From an uncultured Bacteroidota bacterium (lineage in GTDB: Bacteria > Bacteroidota > Bacteroidia > Chitinophagales > Chitinophagaceae): a stretch of 64,000 nt of DNA. Under the pieces are notes generated by a model. The model did no database searches. It saw only the letters and a list, made by a program, of their open reading frames with translations, and was not told the origin of the DNA. Location: assembly GCA_938008665.1 (NCBI GenBank), contig CALLKA010000149.1, positions 1-64,000 of the forward strand, written 5' to 3'. Position numbers and translations under genes: made by a program. This document shows, in pieces, positions 38,504 to 46,807 of the stretch (the first letter of the stretch is position 1; every line of letters starts with the position of its first letter).

Positions 38504-39352
38504 TTATGGTTTGTATGCAACAACATTTTGTTTGCTAGTTCCTAATCCATCAATACCTAATTCAACCACATCCCCTTCCTTCAAATAAATATTTGGTGTA
38601 AAGCCCAATCCAACACCCGCAGGCGTTCCCGTACTAATTACATCGCCGGGTAATAAGGTCATGAACTGACTTAAATAGGAAATAAGTGTAGGCACATTAA
38701 AAATTAAATCATCGGTGTTTCCATCCTGCATTATTTTTCCATTCAAGGACAACCACAATCTTAAATTATGCGGATTAGGTATTTCATCTTTGGTTACCAA
38801 CCATGGTCCAAGTGGGGCAAAGCTATCACATCCTTTTCCTTTATCCCAAGTGCCACCACGTTCTAATTGAAATGCGCGTTCACTTACATCATTATGTAAT
38901 ACATAACCTGCCACATAATCCATCGCATCAGCTTCACTTACATAACTTGCTTTTTTCCCAATCACAACCGCTAGTTCCACTTCCCAATCCGTTTTTTCAG
39001 AATTCTTAGGAATAATAATATTGTCAAATGGTCCTGTTAAGGAAGTAGTTGATTTCATAAACAAGATGGGCTCTGTTGGAATTGCTGCCCCAGTTTCCTT
39101 TGCATGTTTCGCATAGTTTAATCCAATACAAACTATTTTGGAGGGTCTGGCGATCGGTGATCCGATACGCGCTTCTGGCGGCACTTCAGGCAGATTCCCT
39201 TTTTGTACAATGGTTGCTAATTGTGCTAATCCATTTTCTCTAAAAAAAGATTCATCATAATCATATAAATGTGCACTGACATCATAATTTTTTCCATTGA
39301 TATGTACGCCCGGTTTTTCTTGTTCACTTGTCCCAAATCGAATTAATTTCAT
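38504..39352 (-). CDS. fumarylacetoacetate hydrolase family, 2,4-diketo-3-deoxy-L-fuconate hydrolase-like
   Basis: 282 aa. FAH fold with metal ligands in DWEVELAVVIG (E, E), and the LMKSTTSLTGPFD and GDVISTGTPAGVG segments. This type cleaves C-C bonds of beta-diketo acids; in the non-phosphorylating L-fucose route it yields pyruvate plus L-lactate. The general database label for such proteins is often ureidoglycolate lyase, so family membership is sure but substrate is inferred from the two flanking SDR genes. Confidence 0.82.
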   Translation of the reverse strand: MKLIRFGTSEQEKPGVHINGKNYDVSAHLYDYDESFFRENGLAQLATIVQKGNLPEVPPEARIGSPIARPSKIVCIGLNYAKHAKETGAAIPTEPILFMKSTTSLTGPFDNIIIPKNSEKTDWEVELAVVIGKKASYVSEADAMDYVAGYVLHNDVSERAFQLERGGTWDKGKGCDSFAPLGPWLVTKDEIPNPHNLRLWLSLNGKIMQDGNTDDLIFNVPTLISYLSQFMTLLPGDVISTGTPAGVGLGFTPNIYLKEGDVVELGIDGLGTSKQNVVAYKP

Positions 39353-39443
39353 TATTGTCTTTTTTTATTTTTCTATTATGTAAGGATGCGCATAAATTAA
39401 AAAATCAATGTCATCCTACTTTTGTCAATTTATTATTTTCAGC

Positions 39444-40208
39444 TTAACTATTTAAAGTGACAAAACCGCCATCAATACTAAAGTCGCTTCCTGTAATAAA
39501 AGCAGCTTCCTCGCTACATAAGTATAAAACTTGGTGTGCCACTTCAATTGGTAAGCCCATACGACCAATTGGTTGCGTCTTTGATAATTTTTCAAACATC
39601 TCTGCTTCCTGCCCAGGATAATTCTTTTTCAAAAATCCATCTACAAATGGGGTGTGAACGCGACCCGGCGAAACACTATTGCATCTGATATTGTCTTTGA
39701 TATAATCCTTTGCAACACTCATTGTCATTGCATGTACCGCACCCTTACTCATGCTATAAGCAAAGCGATCCGACAATCCCACTTTAGCTGCTATCGAACT
39801 AATATTCACAATACTTCCGCCGCCACTTTGCTTCATTACATTTATGCCTGCTTGTAAACAGTTGTATACGCCTTTGACATTTACTTGGAATACTTTTTCA
39901 AAATCAGTTTCGTTGGTGGTTGTTGCACTTCCTATATGTGAGATACCTGCGCAGTTAACAAGCAAATCCAAGCTTTTTAATTTTTCAAAAGCAGGAGTCA
40001 CAGCCCCTTGGTTGGTAACATCTAAAGTAAGTGCTTCCGCGGTGTTACCGTTTGCAGTTATTTCATCAACCGTACCTTTTGCACTATCCGCATTTAAATC
40101 AACTACAATCACATGCGCGCCTTGCTTTGCTAATACTTTACAAACCTCCTTTCCAATCCCACTTCCTCCTCCAGTGACGAGCGCTATTTTATTATTAAGT
40201 TGAAACAT
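39444..40208 (-). CDS. SDR oxidoreductase, 2-keto-3-deoxy-L-fuconate dehydrogenase-like
   Basis: 254 aa, classical SDR: TGGGSGIGKEV (NAD binding), NCAGISHIG, S in NISSIAAK and the intact YSMSK motif. The PGRVHTPFVDGFLKK segment and GSDFSIDGGF end are typical of 2-keto-3-deoxy-sugar acid dehydrogenases. First gene of the SDR-FAH-SDR set (91 nt before the FAH gene). The product would feed the FAH-family hydrolase. Confidence 0.82.
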   Translation of the reverse strand: MFQLNNKIALVTGGGSGIGKEVCKVLAKQGAHVIVVDLNADSAKGTVDEITANGNTAEALTLDVTNQGAVTPAFEKLKSLDLLVNCAGISHIGSATTTNETDFEKVFQVNVKGVYNCLQAGINVMKQSGGGSIVNISSIAAKVGLSDRFAYSMSKGAVHAMTMSVAKDYIKDNIRCNSVSPGRVHTPFVDGFLKKNYPGQEAEMFEKLSKTQPIGRMGLPIEVAHQVLYLCSEEAAFITGSDFSIDGGFVTLNS

Positions 40209-40326
40209 AAAGCTTATTTTATTTGCTACATTTTTTAATAATCAGTTGATTATTTTGAGACTACAATTTAATCCAAACTATTAAAAAATCCTACTAATGA
40301 CATATAAAAGCGCGTAACTTTACGGC

Positions 40327-41472
40327 ATGGCGTATGTATTAGATTGGATCGTAGCAATTTTAACCATTTTATACGCAGGTTTATTATTAGCCTATCGTTA
40401 TTGGTACCACAAATTAAACAATTTTGAAGGGGTTACCGGTGCATATCCATTGGCAAATAACTATACGCATTTTACCATCATCATTCCAGCACGCAATGAG
40501 GCGGCGAATATCAAGACATGTGTGGATACTATTTTAGCGCAAAATTATCCTTCCGAATTTTATGAAATCATTGTCATTGATGATTTTTCTGAAGACGACA
40601 CTGCTTTTATTGTAAAAGCAATGCAAGATAAAAATGCACAAGTACATTTATTAAGTTTATCAGATTATTATAAGGAAAATGAAATTAGTTCCTTCAAGAA
40701 AAAGGCGATAGAAAAAGCGGTATTGCACGCCAAGGGTGATTGGATTATTACTACTGATGCTGATTGTATGGTGCCGCCCAATTGGCTTTTATTGTATCAT
40801 CAATTTATAGAAAAAAACAAACCCGTATTTGTAGCTGCACCAGTGATGTTTATTCAAGCACCTGGAATATTAAATCATTTTCAAGTACTGGATTTTTTAG
40901 CATTACAAGGCATTACAGCTGCAGCAGTGGGCGCTGGCAAACATTCCATGAGCAATGGTGCTAATTTGGCATTTGAGAAATCAGCATTTATTGCAGTAGG
41001 CGGTTATCAAGGTGTGGATGAAATTGCAAGTGGCGATGATATGTTTTTAATGCATAAAATGAAAAAAACTTTATCCAATCGCATTGGTTATTTATTTCAT
41101 CCCGATGCAATTGTTTTAACGAAAGCAATGGATCAATGGAAGGATTTAATTATGCAACGCATTCGATGGTCAAGTAAAGCGCGTTTTTATGATGATAATT
41201 CTATTTTTTGGGTTTTGTTATTAGTGTATTTGTATAATTTTAGTTTTTTGCTTTTATTATTCATGGGCAGTTTTGAAACATTCATCATCTCCCTAGCATT
41301 TAAAACATTTTTTGAATTATTTTTCTTAGAGGCAGTGGCGCGGTTTTACAATTTAAAGCCGGCACTTAGGTGGTTTGTACTTTTTCAACCCCTTCACATT
41401 TTTTATACCATCATTGCCGGATTATTCGGCCAAGTAAAAACCTATACCTGGAAGGGTCGAAAGGTAAAATAG
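40327..41472 (+). CDS. membrane GT2 glycosyltransferase
   Basis: 381 aa. N-terminal TM helix (about 4-25), then a GT-A domain with FTIIIPARNEAANIKTCVDTIL, VIDDFSEDDT and TTDADCMVPPNW (DxD), later GDDMFLMHKM and QRIRWSSKA (the acceptor-site QxxRW motif). Two to three hydrophobic helices follow after residue 285. QxxRW places it with processive-type or lipid-associated family 2 transferases. A TAACTTTA -7-like box lies only 5 nt upstream, so a very short leader is possible. Confidence 0.88.
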   Translation: MAYVLDWIVAILTILYAGLLLAYRYWYHKLNNFEGVTGAYPLANNYTHFTIIIPARNEAANIKTCVDTILAQNYPSEFYEIIVIDDFSEDDTAFIVKAMQDKNAQVHLLSLSDYYKENEISSFKKKAIEKAVLHAKGDWIITTDADCMVPPNWLLLYHQFIEKNKPVFVAAPVMFIQAPGILNHFQVLDFLALQGITAAAVGAGKHSMSNGANLAFEKSAFIAVGGYQGVDEIASGDDMFLMHKMKKTLSNRIGYLFHPDAIVLTKAMDQWKDLIMQRIRWSSKARFYDDNSIFWVLLLVYLYNFSFLLLLFMGSFETFIISLAFKTFFELFFLEAVARFYNLKPALRWFVLFQPLHIFYTIIAGLFGQVKTYTWKGRKVK

Positions 41473-41631
41473 CCCTTTGTGGAAGCGTTTGGCCCTAAAA
41501 TGGGGTAGTTTCTTAAATAAAATACGGTTTTTCAGGGGGTTATAGGTTCAAATTTGTGGTATAAATTGTTGTTTTATGCGTAAAATTTGACCTTGATTAT
41601 GTAATTTCGCGTACTAAAATAAGTGATAGAT

Positions 41632-42675
41632 ATGTCGACTGAAACATTAGCCCCAACATTAGCTGCTTTAACTGCAAAAGACTTTGCAACTGACCAAGAG
41701 GTTCGTTGGTGTCCAGGCTGTGGAGATTATTCCATTTTGGCCTCTGTTCAAAAAGTAATGCCAACCATTGGTGTTCCAAAAGAAAATATTGTAATTATTA
41801 GTGGGATTGGTTGTAGTAGCCGTTTCCCTTATTATATGAATACTTACGGTATGCATTCCATTCATGGAAGAGCAACTGCCATTGCAAGTGGTTTAAAAGC
41901 TTCTCGCCCTGAATTAAGTGTTTGGATCGTAGCTGGTGATGGTGATTCAATGAGTATTGGTGGTAACCATACCATTCATTTATTAAGAAGAAACTTTAAT
42001 GTTAACTTTTTGGTTTTCAATAACCAAATTTATGGTTTGACAAAAGGGCAATATTCACCTACTTCTGAAGTAAATAAAATTACTAAAAGTTCACCAGTAG
42101 GAAGTATTGATCATCCGTTTAATCCTGCAGCTTTGGCTTTAGGTGCTGATGCAAGTTTTGTTGGTCGTACCATGGATCGTGACCCTAAGCATATGCAAGC
42201 AATGATTACACGCGCTGAGCAACATCAAGGAACCTCGTTTTTAGAGATATACCAAAACTGTAACATCTTTAATGATGGTGCATTTGAAATATTCACTGAA
42301 AAATCAACAAAAATGGTGCATGGTTTATTTGTTGAACAAGGAAAGCCATTAACTTTTGGTGCCAACGGTGAAAAAGGAATTCGTTTTGATGGTATGCGTC
42401 CTGAAGTTGTTGAAATTGGAGATAAATACTCAGCAGATGATATGTGGATTCATGATGAGAAAGATTTTTATAAAGCGCAAATTTTAACCCGCTTATTTGA
42501 CAACCCTTCTGAGGAAGGTGCGGTTTTCCCAAGACCATTTGGTATTTTCTATACCAATGATCGTCCTTGTTATGAGGATATGATGGCATTGCAAATTGAA
42601 GAAGCAATGACTAGCAAAGGTCCTGGTGATTTAGATAAGTTGATTCGTGGTAAAGAAACTTGGGAAATTAAATAG
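41632..42675 (+). CDS. korB: 2-oxoacid:ferredoxin oxidoreductase beta subunit
   Basis: 347 aa from the ATG at 41632 (an upstream GTG at 41623 adds three residues). TPP-binding beta subunit: WCPGCGDYSILASVQK, GIGCSSRFPYYMNTYGMHSIHGRA and the TPP/Mg motif GDGDSMSIGGNH followed by NFLVFNNQIYGLTKGQ. Together with KorA it oxidatively decarboxylates 2-oxoglutarate (or another 2-oxoacid) using ferredoxin. The alpha subunit is not adjacent: a glycosyltransferase lies upstream and a regulator downstream. Confidence 0.92.
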   Translation: MSTETLAPTLAALTAKDFATDQEVRWCPGCGDYSILASVQKVMPTIGVPKENIVIISGIGCSSRFPYYMNTYGMHSIHGRATAIASGLKASRPELSVWIVAGDGDSMSIGGNHTIHLLRRNFNVNFLVFNNQIYGLTKGQYSPTSEVNKITKSSPVGSIDHPFNPAALALGADASFVGRTMDRDPKHMQAMITRAEQHQGTSFLEIYQNCNIFNDGAFEIFTEKSTKMVHGLFVEQGKPLTFGANGEKGIRFDGMRPEVVEIGDKYSADDMWIHDEKDFYKAQILTRLFDNPSEEGAVFPRPFGIFYTNDRPCYEDMMALQIEEAMTSKGPGDLDKLIRGKETWEIK

Positions 42676-42707
42676 CCGCAACGTTTTTACCAACAAATAC
42701 ATCATTT

Positions 42708-42738
42708 AAAATGAGTCCAATGGGCTCATTTTTTTTTG
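42708..42738 (+). terminator. intrinsic terminator after korB
   Basis: Ten-pair stem AAATGAGTCC/GGGCTCATTT with a three-base loop and a run of T on the plus strand, 33 nt after the korB stop. Confidence 0.8.
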
Positions 42739-42827
42739 CGTATACCTTTCGTATTTTAGATTTAACTTTTTCATTTTTCAGTTTATTATTTTTCCTATTA
42801 GTCAATTATTAGTCCTGCGATATTTGT

Positions 42828-43475
42828 TTATAGATCAATGTGATTTTGTTTTAAAGCTTTCATCACCATGGCAGTGCGCTGTTTTACTTGTAGCTTTTTA
42901 AATACCCTGTCGCGATAACCATATATAGTGTTTATACTTTTTTGAAGTGCTTTGGCTATCTCATCATAATTTAAATCCTTGGCACATTGTTGAATAAATA
43001 TAATTTCATTTTGTGTGAGTGGGGTTCGATTATAATTAAGCTCCTTAATACTTATTTCACCGAGCATATTACTGGTGATTAATTTTGATTTGTCAGAAGA
43101 TAAATTAAAGCGGGTGCGGTTGCGAACGGTATACTTTAAGTCAATGAGCGGCTCGTCCGTAAAAAAAATACCATGTAATCCATGCTTCATTAAATAGCAA
43201 ATGGCACGCATAAACTTACTATCCGACTTTAACATAATAAATGGGTGATTGCTTCTTGTTTTAATACATTTGATTACTTCCACAATTTCAAAATAATTGT
43301 AACTATCAGCGATGATACACAAATCTGGAATTTGTTTTTCATTTTTGATATAATCACAAAAATCGCTAATGGATCCGGTGCTAAACAACACTTTACATTC
43401 TTCTTGTTTTTCAATACTTAGTTTCAAGGAATCACGCGTAACTAATTTCTGTTCCAAATAAATGATACTAAACAT
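42828..43475 (-). CDS. LuxR-type regulator with degenerate receiver domain
   Basis: 215 aa. The C-terminal about 60 residues are a LuxR/NarL HTH (LTQNEIIFIQQCAKDLNYDEIAKALQKSINTIYGYRDRVFKKL). The N-terminal about 125 residues have receiver-like strands (LCIIADSY with a possible Asp, FIMLKSD with a Lys) but lack the acidic pair near the first strand, so phosphorylation is doubtful. Divergent from the Sua5/YrdC-family gene. Target unknown. Confidence 0.78.
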   Translation of the reverse strand: MFSIIYLEQKLVTRDSLKLSIEKQEECKVLFSTGSISDFCDYIKNEKQIPDLCIIADSYNYFEIVEVIKCIKTRSNHPFIMLKSDSKFMRAICYLMKHGLHGIFFTDEPLIDLKYTVRNRTRFNLSSDKSKLITSNMLGEISIKELNYNRTPLTQNEIIFIQQCAKDLNYDEIAKALQKSINTIYGYRDRVFKKLQVKQRTAMVMKALKQNHIDL

Positions 43476-43501
43476 GGCTAATATTTATTTGAAAACTAAA
43501 A

Positions 43502-43509
43502 CAAACCTA
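43502..43509 (-). promoter_or_regulatory. -7 box (TAGGTTTG) for the LuxR-type gene
   Basis: Full match to TAnnTTTG on the minus strand, 27 nt before the ATG at 43475. Confidence 0.45.
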
Positions 43510-43525
43510 TTGGAGTAAAAAGGAG

Positions 43526-43533
43526 TAGTTTTG
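43526..43533 (+). promoter_or_regulatory. -7 box (TAGTTTTG) for the Sua5/YrdC-family gene
   Basis: Full match to TAnnTTTG on the plus strand, 13 nt before the ATG at 43547. It forms a divergent pair with the box at 43502-43509. Confidence 0.45.
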
Positions 43534-43546
43534 CACAACAGAAATT

Positions 43547-44155
43547 ATGCTAATTAGTATTCATCCTACAAATCCGCAGACTAGACAGCTTGCTATTATT
43601 AAAGATTGTTTGGAAAGTGGCGGTATTATTGCATATCCCACTGATACGATCTATGGGCTGGGTTGTGACATTTTTCATCCAGAAGCAGTTGCGAAAATTT
43701 GTGCGATCAAAAAAGTAAATCTAGAAAAAGCGCAGTTAAGTTTTATTTGCTCAGACCTAAGTCATTTGAGTAATTATGCGAAGAGTATTAACAATTCTTT
43801 GTTCCGAATTTTAAAAAGCACTTTACCTGGGCCATTTACTTTTGTATTACCTGCGAGTAAGGAAGTGCCTAAAATTTTACAAAACAAGAAAAAAACAATT
43901 GGACTTCGCATCCCTGATAATAAAATTGCATTAGCAATTATTGAAACATTAGGACATCCTATATTATCCGCATCCTTCCCGGGTGAAAATATTGAAGATT
44001 ATACCGATCCTGAAATTATTCAAGAACATTGGGGTAAACAAATTGATATTGTCATTGATGGCGGTATCGGAGGCATTATTCCTTCCACCGTCGTAGATTG
44101 TACCGCCGATGAATATATTATTTTAAGACAAGGCCTCGGTATTTGGGAATTTTAA
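43547..44155 (+). CDS. L-threonylcarbamoyladenylate synthase (Sua5/YciO/YrdC family)
   Basis: 202 aa, single-domain form. Characteristic start GGIIAYPTDTIYGLGCDIF, then KKAxxx-like KLxK region (IKKVNLEKAQLSFICSDLS), LPGPFTFVLPAS, and the nucleotide-pocket GLRIPDNKIALAIIETLGHPILSASFPG. Makes threonylcarbamoyl-AMP for t6A37 of ANN-decoding tRNAs; the YciO paralogue group cannot be excluded, since the ASFPG segment differs from the usual SAN. Convergent with rnhB. Confidence 0.85.
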   Translation: MLISIHPTNPQTRQLAIIKDCLESGGIIAYPTDTIYGLGCDIFHPEAVAKICAIKKVNLEKAQLSFICSDLSHLSNYAKSINNSLFRILKSTLPGPFTFVLPASKEVPKILQNKKKTIGLRIPDNKIALAIIETLGHPILSASFPGENIEDYTDPEIIQEHWGKQIDIVIDGGIGGIIPSTVVDCTADEYIILRQGLGIWEF

Positions 44156-44188
44156 TAGGCTGAATAACCAGTCAAATGATAGGAGTCA

Positions 44189-44791
44189 TTATAATAAGAC
44201 AAGTTGTGTTGGCAAAATTTTAAAGCTTTTTCGGTGCTCCTGGCATAAGCCATGTTCGGCGATGGCTGCGCGGTGTGAAGCGGTACCGTATCCTTTATTT
44301 TTATCCCAGCCATACTGCGGATATTTTTTATGCAGCTTTTTCATCCATTCATCCCGCGCAGTTTTGGCCAGTATACTGGCCGCAGCTATGTTCGCATAGA
44401 TGCCATCGCCCTTGATAATGGTTTGATGTGGAATTTTTTTATATGCATAAAACCGATTCCCATCAACAGCAATAAACTTTGCTTTTGGTTTTAATTGGTC
44501 CAAGGCAAGGTGCATGCATTTGATGGCTGCTTTTAATATATTGGAAGCGTCAATTTCGGCGGCGGATTGCTTTGCAATCGCCCATGTAATGGCGGATGCT
44601 TTTATAATGGGGGCTAATAGTTCTCTTTGCGCTTCGGTGAGTTGTTTACTGTCATTTAACAGTGGGTGATAAAAGTTTTTAGGAAGCACCACCGCCGCCG
44701 CAAATACGGGCCCTGCATAACAACCCCTGCCGGCTTCGTCGCAGCCGGCTTCCAATAATTGGTCTTGGTATTGATTGTTTAGTTTAGACAA
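44189..44791 (-). CDS. rnhB: ribonuclease HII
   Basis: 200 aa, usual length. Catalytic D18-E19 in GCDEAGRGCYAGPV, a third acidic residue in FIAVDGNRF, and the fourth in LAKTARDEWM. Removes ribonucleotides from DNA and Okazaki primers. Convergent with the Sua5/YrdC-family gene; alone in its unit. Confidence 0.96.
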   Translation of the reverse strand: MSKLNNQYQDQLLEAGCDEAGRGCYAGPVFAAAVVLPKNFYHPLLNDSKQLTEAQRELLAPIIKASAITWAIAKQSAAEIDASNILKAAIKCMHLALDQLKPKAKFIAVDGNRFYAYKKIPHQTIIKGDGIYANIAAASILAKTARDEWMKKLHKKYPQYGWDKNKGYGTASHRAAIAEHGLCQEHRKSFKILPTQLVLL

Positions 44792-44968
44792 GGTTTAATA
44801 TTCTTTGTTTAATGAAGGGGTACTTAAGCGATCTCTATGCAGATGTCTAGATGAACCTTAATATCTTTAAATATTTTTTGTTCATTTTGGCACCTAAATA
44901 TGGTTGTAAAATTCAAACATATGGCTGACAAATCAAAATCAATCTCACTGCCTTGTTTGATTACTTTG

Positions 44969-44976
44969 TACCTTTG
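44969..44976 (+). promoter_or_regulatory. -7 box (TACCTTTG) for the heme A synthase gene
   Basis: Full match to TAnnTTTG, 17 nt before the ATG at 44994. Confidence 0.45.
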
Positions 44977-44993
44977 CCCTATAAATGTAAGGC

Positions 44994-46067
44994 ATGGATT
45001 TCAACGATCATAAATCAAAAAAAGTAGCTAATTGGCTATTATTAGGGGTATTCATGACAGTGATCCAAGTTGGTTTGGGGGGTATTACACGTTTAACGGG
45101 TAGCGGCCTTTCCATCACGGAGTGGGATGTAGTTACAGGAGCACTTCCTCCAATGAGTGAAACTACTTGGCAGGAATTATTTGCGAAATATAAAACAACC
45201 CCTCAGTTTCAATTACTCAATTTTGATTTCACGATTACTAACTTTAAATTCATCTTTTTTTGGGAGTGGTTTCATCGTTTATGGGCACGTACCATTGGAT
45301 TAGTTTTTGCTTTTGGATTTATTTATTTTTTAGCAAAAAAATATTTTCAACCAAGGATGATCAAACCTTTGTTGATTTTATTTTTATTAGGTGCTTTACA
45401 AGGTGCTATTGGTTGGATTATGGTGGCAAGTGGGTTAGAAGGTGATGCTGTTTATGTTAAACCAACTAGGTTAGCCCTCCACTTTGTTTTTGCATTAGGA
45501 TTACTAGCTTATACTTATTGGTTTGCCTTATCACTCACTGTAACACCGATTCGCAGAAATAGTGGTAATCAGGATGCGACTGATAAAATTAGGGGCATTC
45601 GAACATTTGCATGGGTTCTTTTATTGATTTTATTTTTTCAATTAATATATGGGGCATTGATGGCGGGACATAAAGCAGCCAATGTTGCAGCAACCTGGCC
45701 CACAATCAATGGACAGTGGTTGCCTTCCGGATTATTGAACAAGGATGATTTTTTAATGAATGCAATTAATAATACGATTTGGGTTCATTTTATACACCGG
45801 GGGCTTGCTTACTTATTATTAGTACTTGTTATTTTTTGGACTGCTCGGTTATTAAAATTACAAGGAAACAATTTTTGGGTACGCGCCAGAATACTACCAG
45901 CGATTTTGGTATTCCTACAAATTGTTTTAGGTATTTTTACTGTACTATCAAGTGCAAATATTGTACCTGGTGTATGGGGTGGTTTTGAATGGTTGGCGCA
46001 ATTGCACCAACTTGTAGGGATGTTATTCCTGCTGTCGGTAATAAATATTTTATACGCTACGAAATAA
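44994..46067 (+). CDS. ctaA: heme A synthase (COX15/CtaA family)
   Basis: 357 aa, eight predicted TM helices. The N-terminal helix is followed by GGITRLTGSGLSITEWDVVTGALPP, the COX15-type signature with Glu; heme-ligating His occur in WEWFHRLWAR, ARLALHFVFALG-type RLALHFV, WVHFIHRGLAYLL and LAQLHQLVGM. It belongs to the mitochondrial-like class without the extracellular Cys pair. Converts heme O to heme A for aa3-type oxidase. Followed by pdxH after 6 nt, so probably one transcript. Confidence 0.94.
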   Translation: MDFNDHKSKKVANWLLLGVFMTVIQVGLGGITRLTGSGLSITEWDVVTGALPPMSETTWQELFAKYKTTPQFQLLNFDFTITNFKFIFFWEWFHRLWARTIGLVFAFGFIYFLAKKYFQPRMIKPLLILFLLGALQGAIGWIMVASGLEGDAVYVKPTRLALHFVFALGLLAYTYWFALSLTVTPIRRNSGNQDATDKIRGIRTFAWVLLLILFFQLIYGALMAGHKAANVAATWPTINGQWLPSGLLNKDDFLMNAINNTIWVHFIHRGLAYLLLVLVIFWTARLLKLQGNNFWVRARILPAILVFLQIVLGIFTVLSSANIVPGVWGGFEWLAQLHQLVGMLFLLSVINILYATK

Positions 46068-46073
46068 TTTTTT

Positions 46074-46718
46074 ATGCAAAAAGATATAGCTTCTATACGC
46101 CGCGATTACCAACTAGCTTCTTTAGATGAAGCTGCGACCTCCGCAAATCCAATGGATCAATTTGAACATTGGTGGGAGGATGCTACTGCAAGTAATATTG
46201 ATGAAGTAAACGCATTTGTTCTTTCCACCGTTGATGCCCTACGCGCTCCTTCGTCGCGCGTAGTTTTATTAAAAGGGTATACTCCAGCAGGTTTTGTTTT
46301 TTTTACCAATTATGACAGTGCAAAAGGGCAGGAGATTGTTGCAAATCCTATTGTTGCAATGAACTTTTTTTGGAAGGAATTAGAAAGACAAATTCGTATC
46401 ACAGGCACCATCAAAAAAATTAGCATGGAAGAAAGCGATGAATATTTTCACTCTCGTCCACTCGGTAGTCAAGTAGGTGCTATTTCATCTCCGCAAAGTA
46501 AAGTCATTCCCAATCGTGAATACCTTGAACAATTAGTTGCTACCAATTTAGAAAAGTACAAAGAAGGGAATGTGCCACTGCCTTCGAATTGGGGTGGATA
46601 TATTGTACATCCTACAAATATTGAATTTTGGCAAGGACGTAGCTCTCGCTTACATGATCGTATTAAATATAATTTGTCGTCGGATGGTCAATGGACTAAA
46701 GTACGTTTAGCCCCTTAG
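46074..46718 (+). CDS. pdxH: pyridoxamine/pyridoxine 5'-phosphate oxidase
   Basis: 214 aa, usual length. FMN-binding split-barrel features: SSRVVLLKGYTPAGFVFFTNYDSAKGQEI, the ERQIRITGTIKK strand and the C-terminal PDXH-type WGGYIVHPTNIEFWQGRSSRLHDRIKY. Final step of PLP salvage and synthesis. Shares a transcript with ctaA; a bidirectional terminator follows. Confidence 0.96.
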   Translation: MQKDIASIRRDYQLASLDEAATSANPMDQFEHWWEDATASNIDEVNAFVLSTVDALRAPSSRVVLLKGYTPAGFVFFTNYDSAKGQEIVANPIVAMNFFWKELERQIRITGTIKKISMEESDEYFHSRPLGSQVGAISSPQSKVIPNREYLEQLVATNLEKYKEGNVPLPSNWGGYIVHPTNIEFWQGRSSRLHDRIKYNLSSDGQWTKVRLAP

Positions 46719-46747
46719 TTAATTTTACAAACGCATTTGATGTAAAC

Positions 46748-46781
46748 AAAAAGATCCTTCGAGTACTCGAAGGATCTTTTT
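46748..46781. terminator. bidirectional intrinsic terminator
   Basis: A perfect 34-base palindrome (A5-GATCCTTCGA-G-TAC-centred) with A and T tracts on its ends, placed between convergent pdxH and the transketolase half. Works on both strands. Confidence 0.9.
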
Positions 46782-46807
46782 GTTTTGAGCTATAATTTAT
46801 TTCTTAA

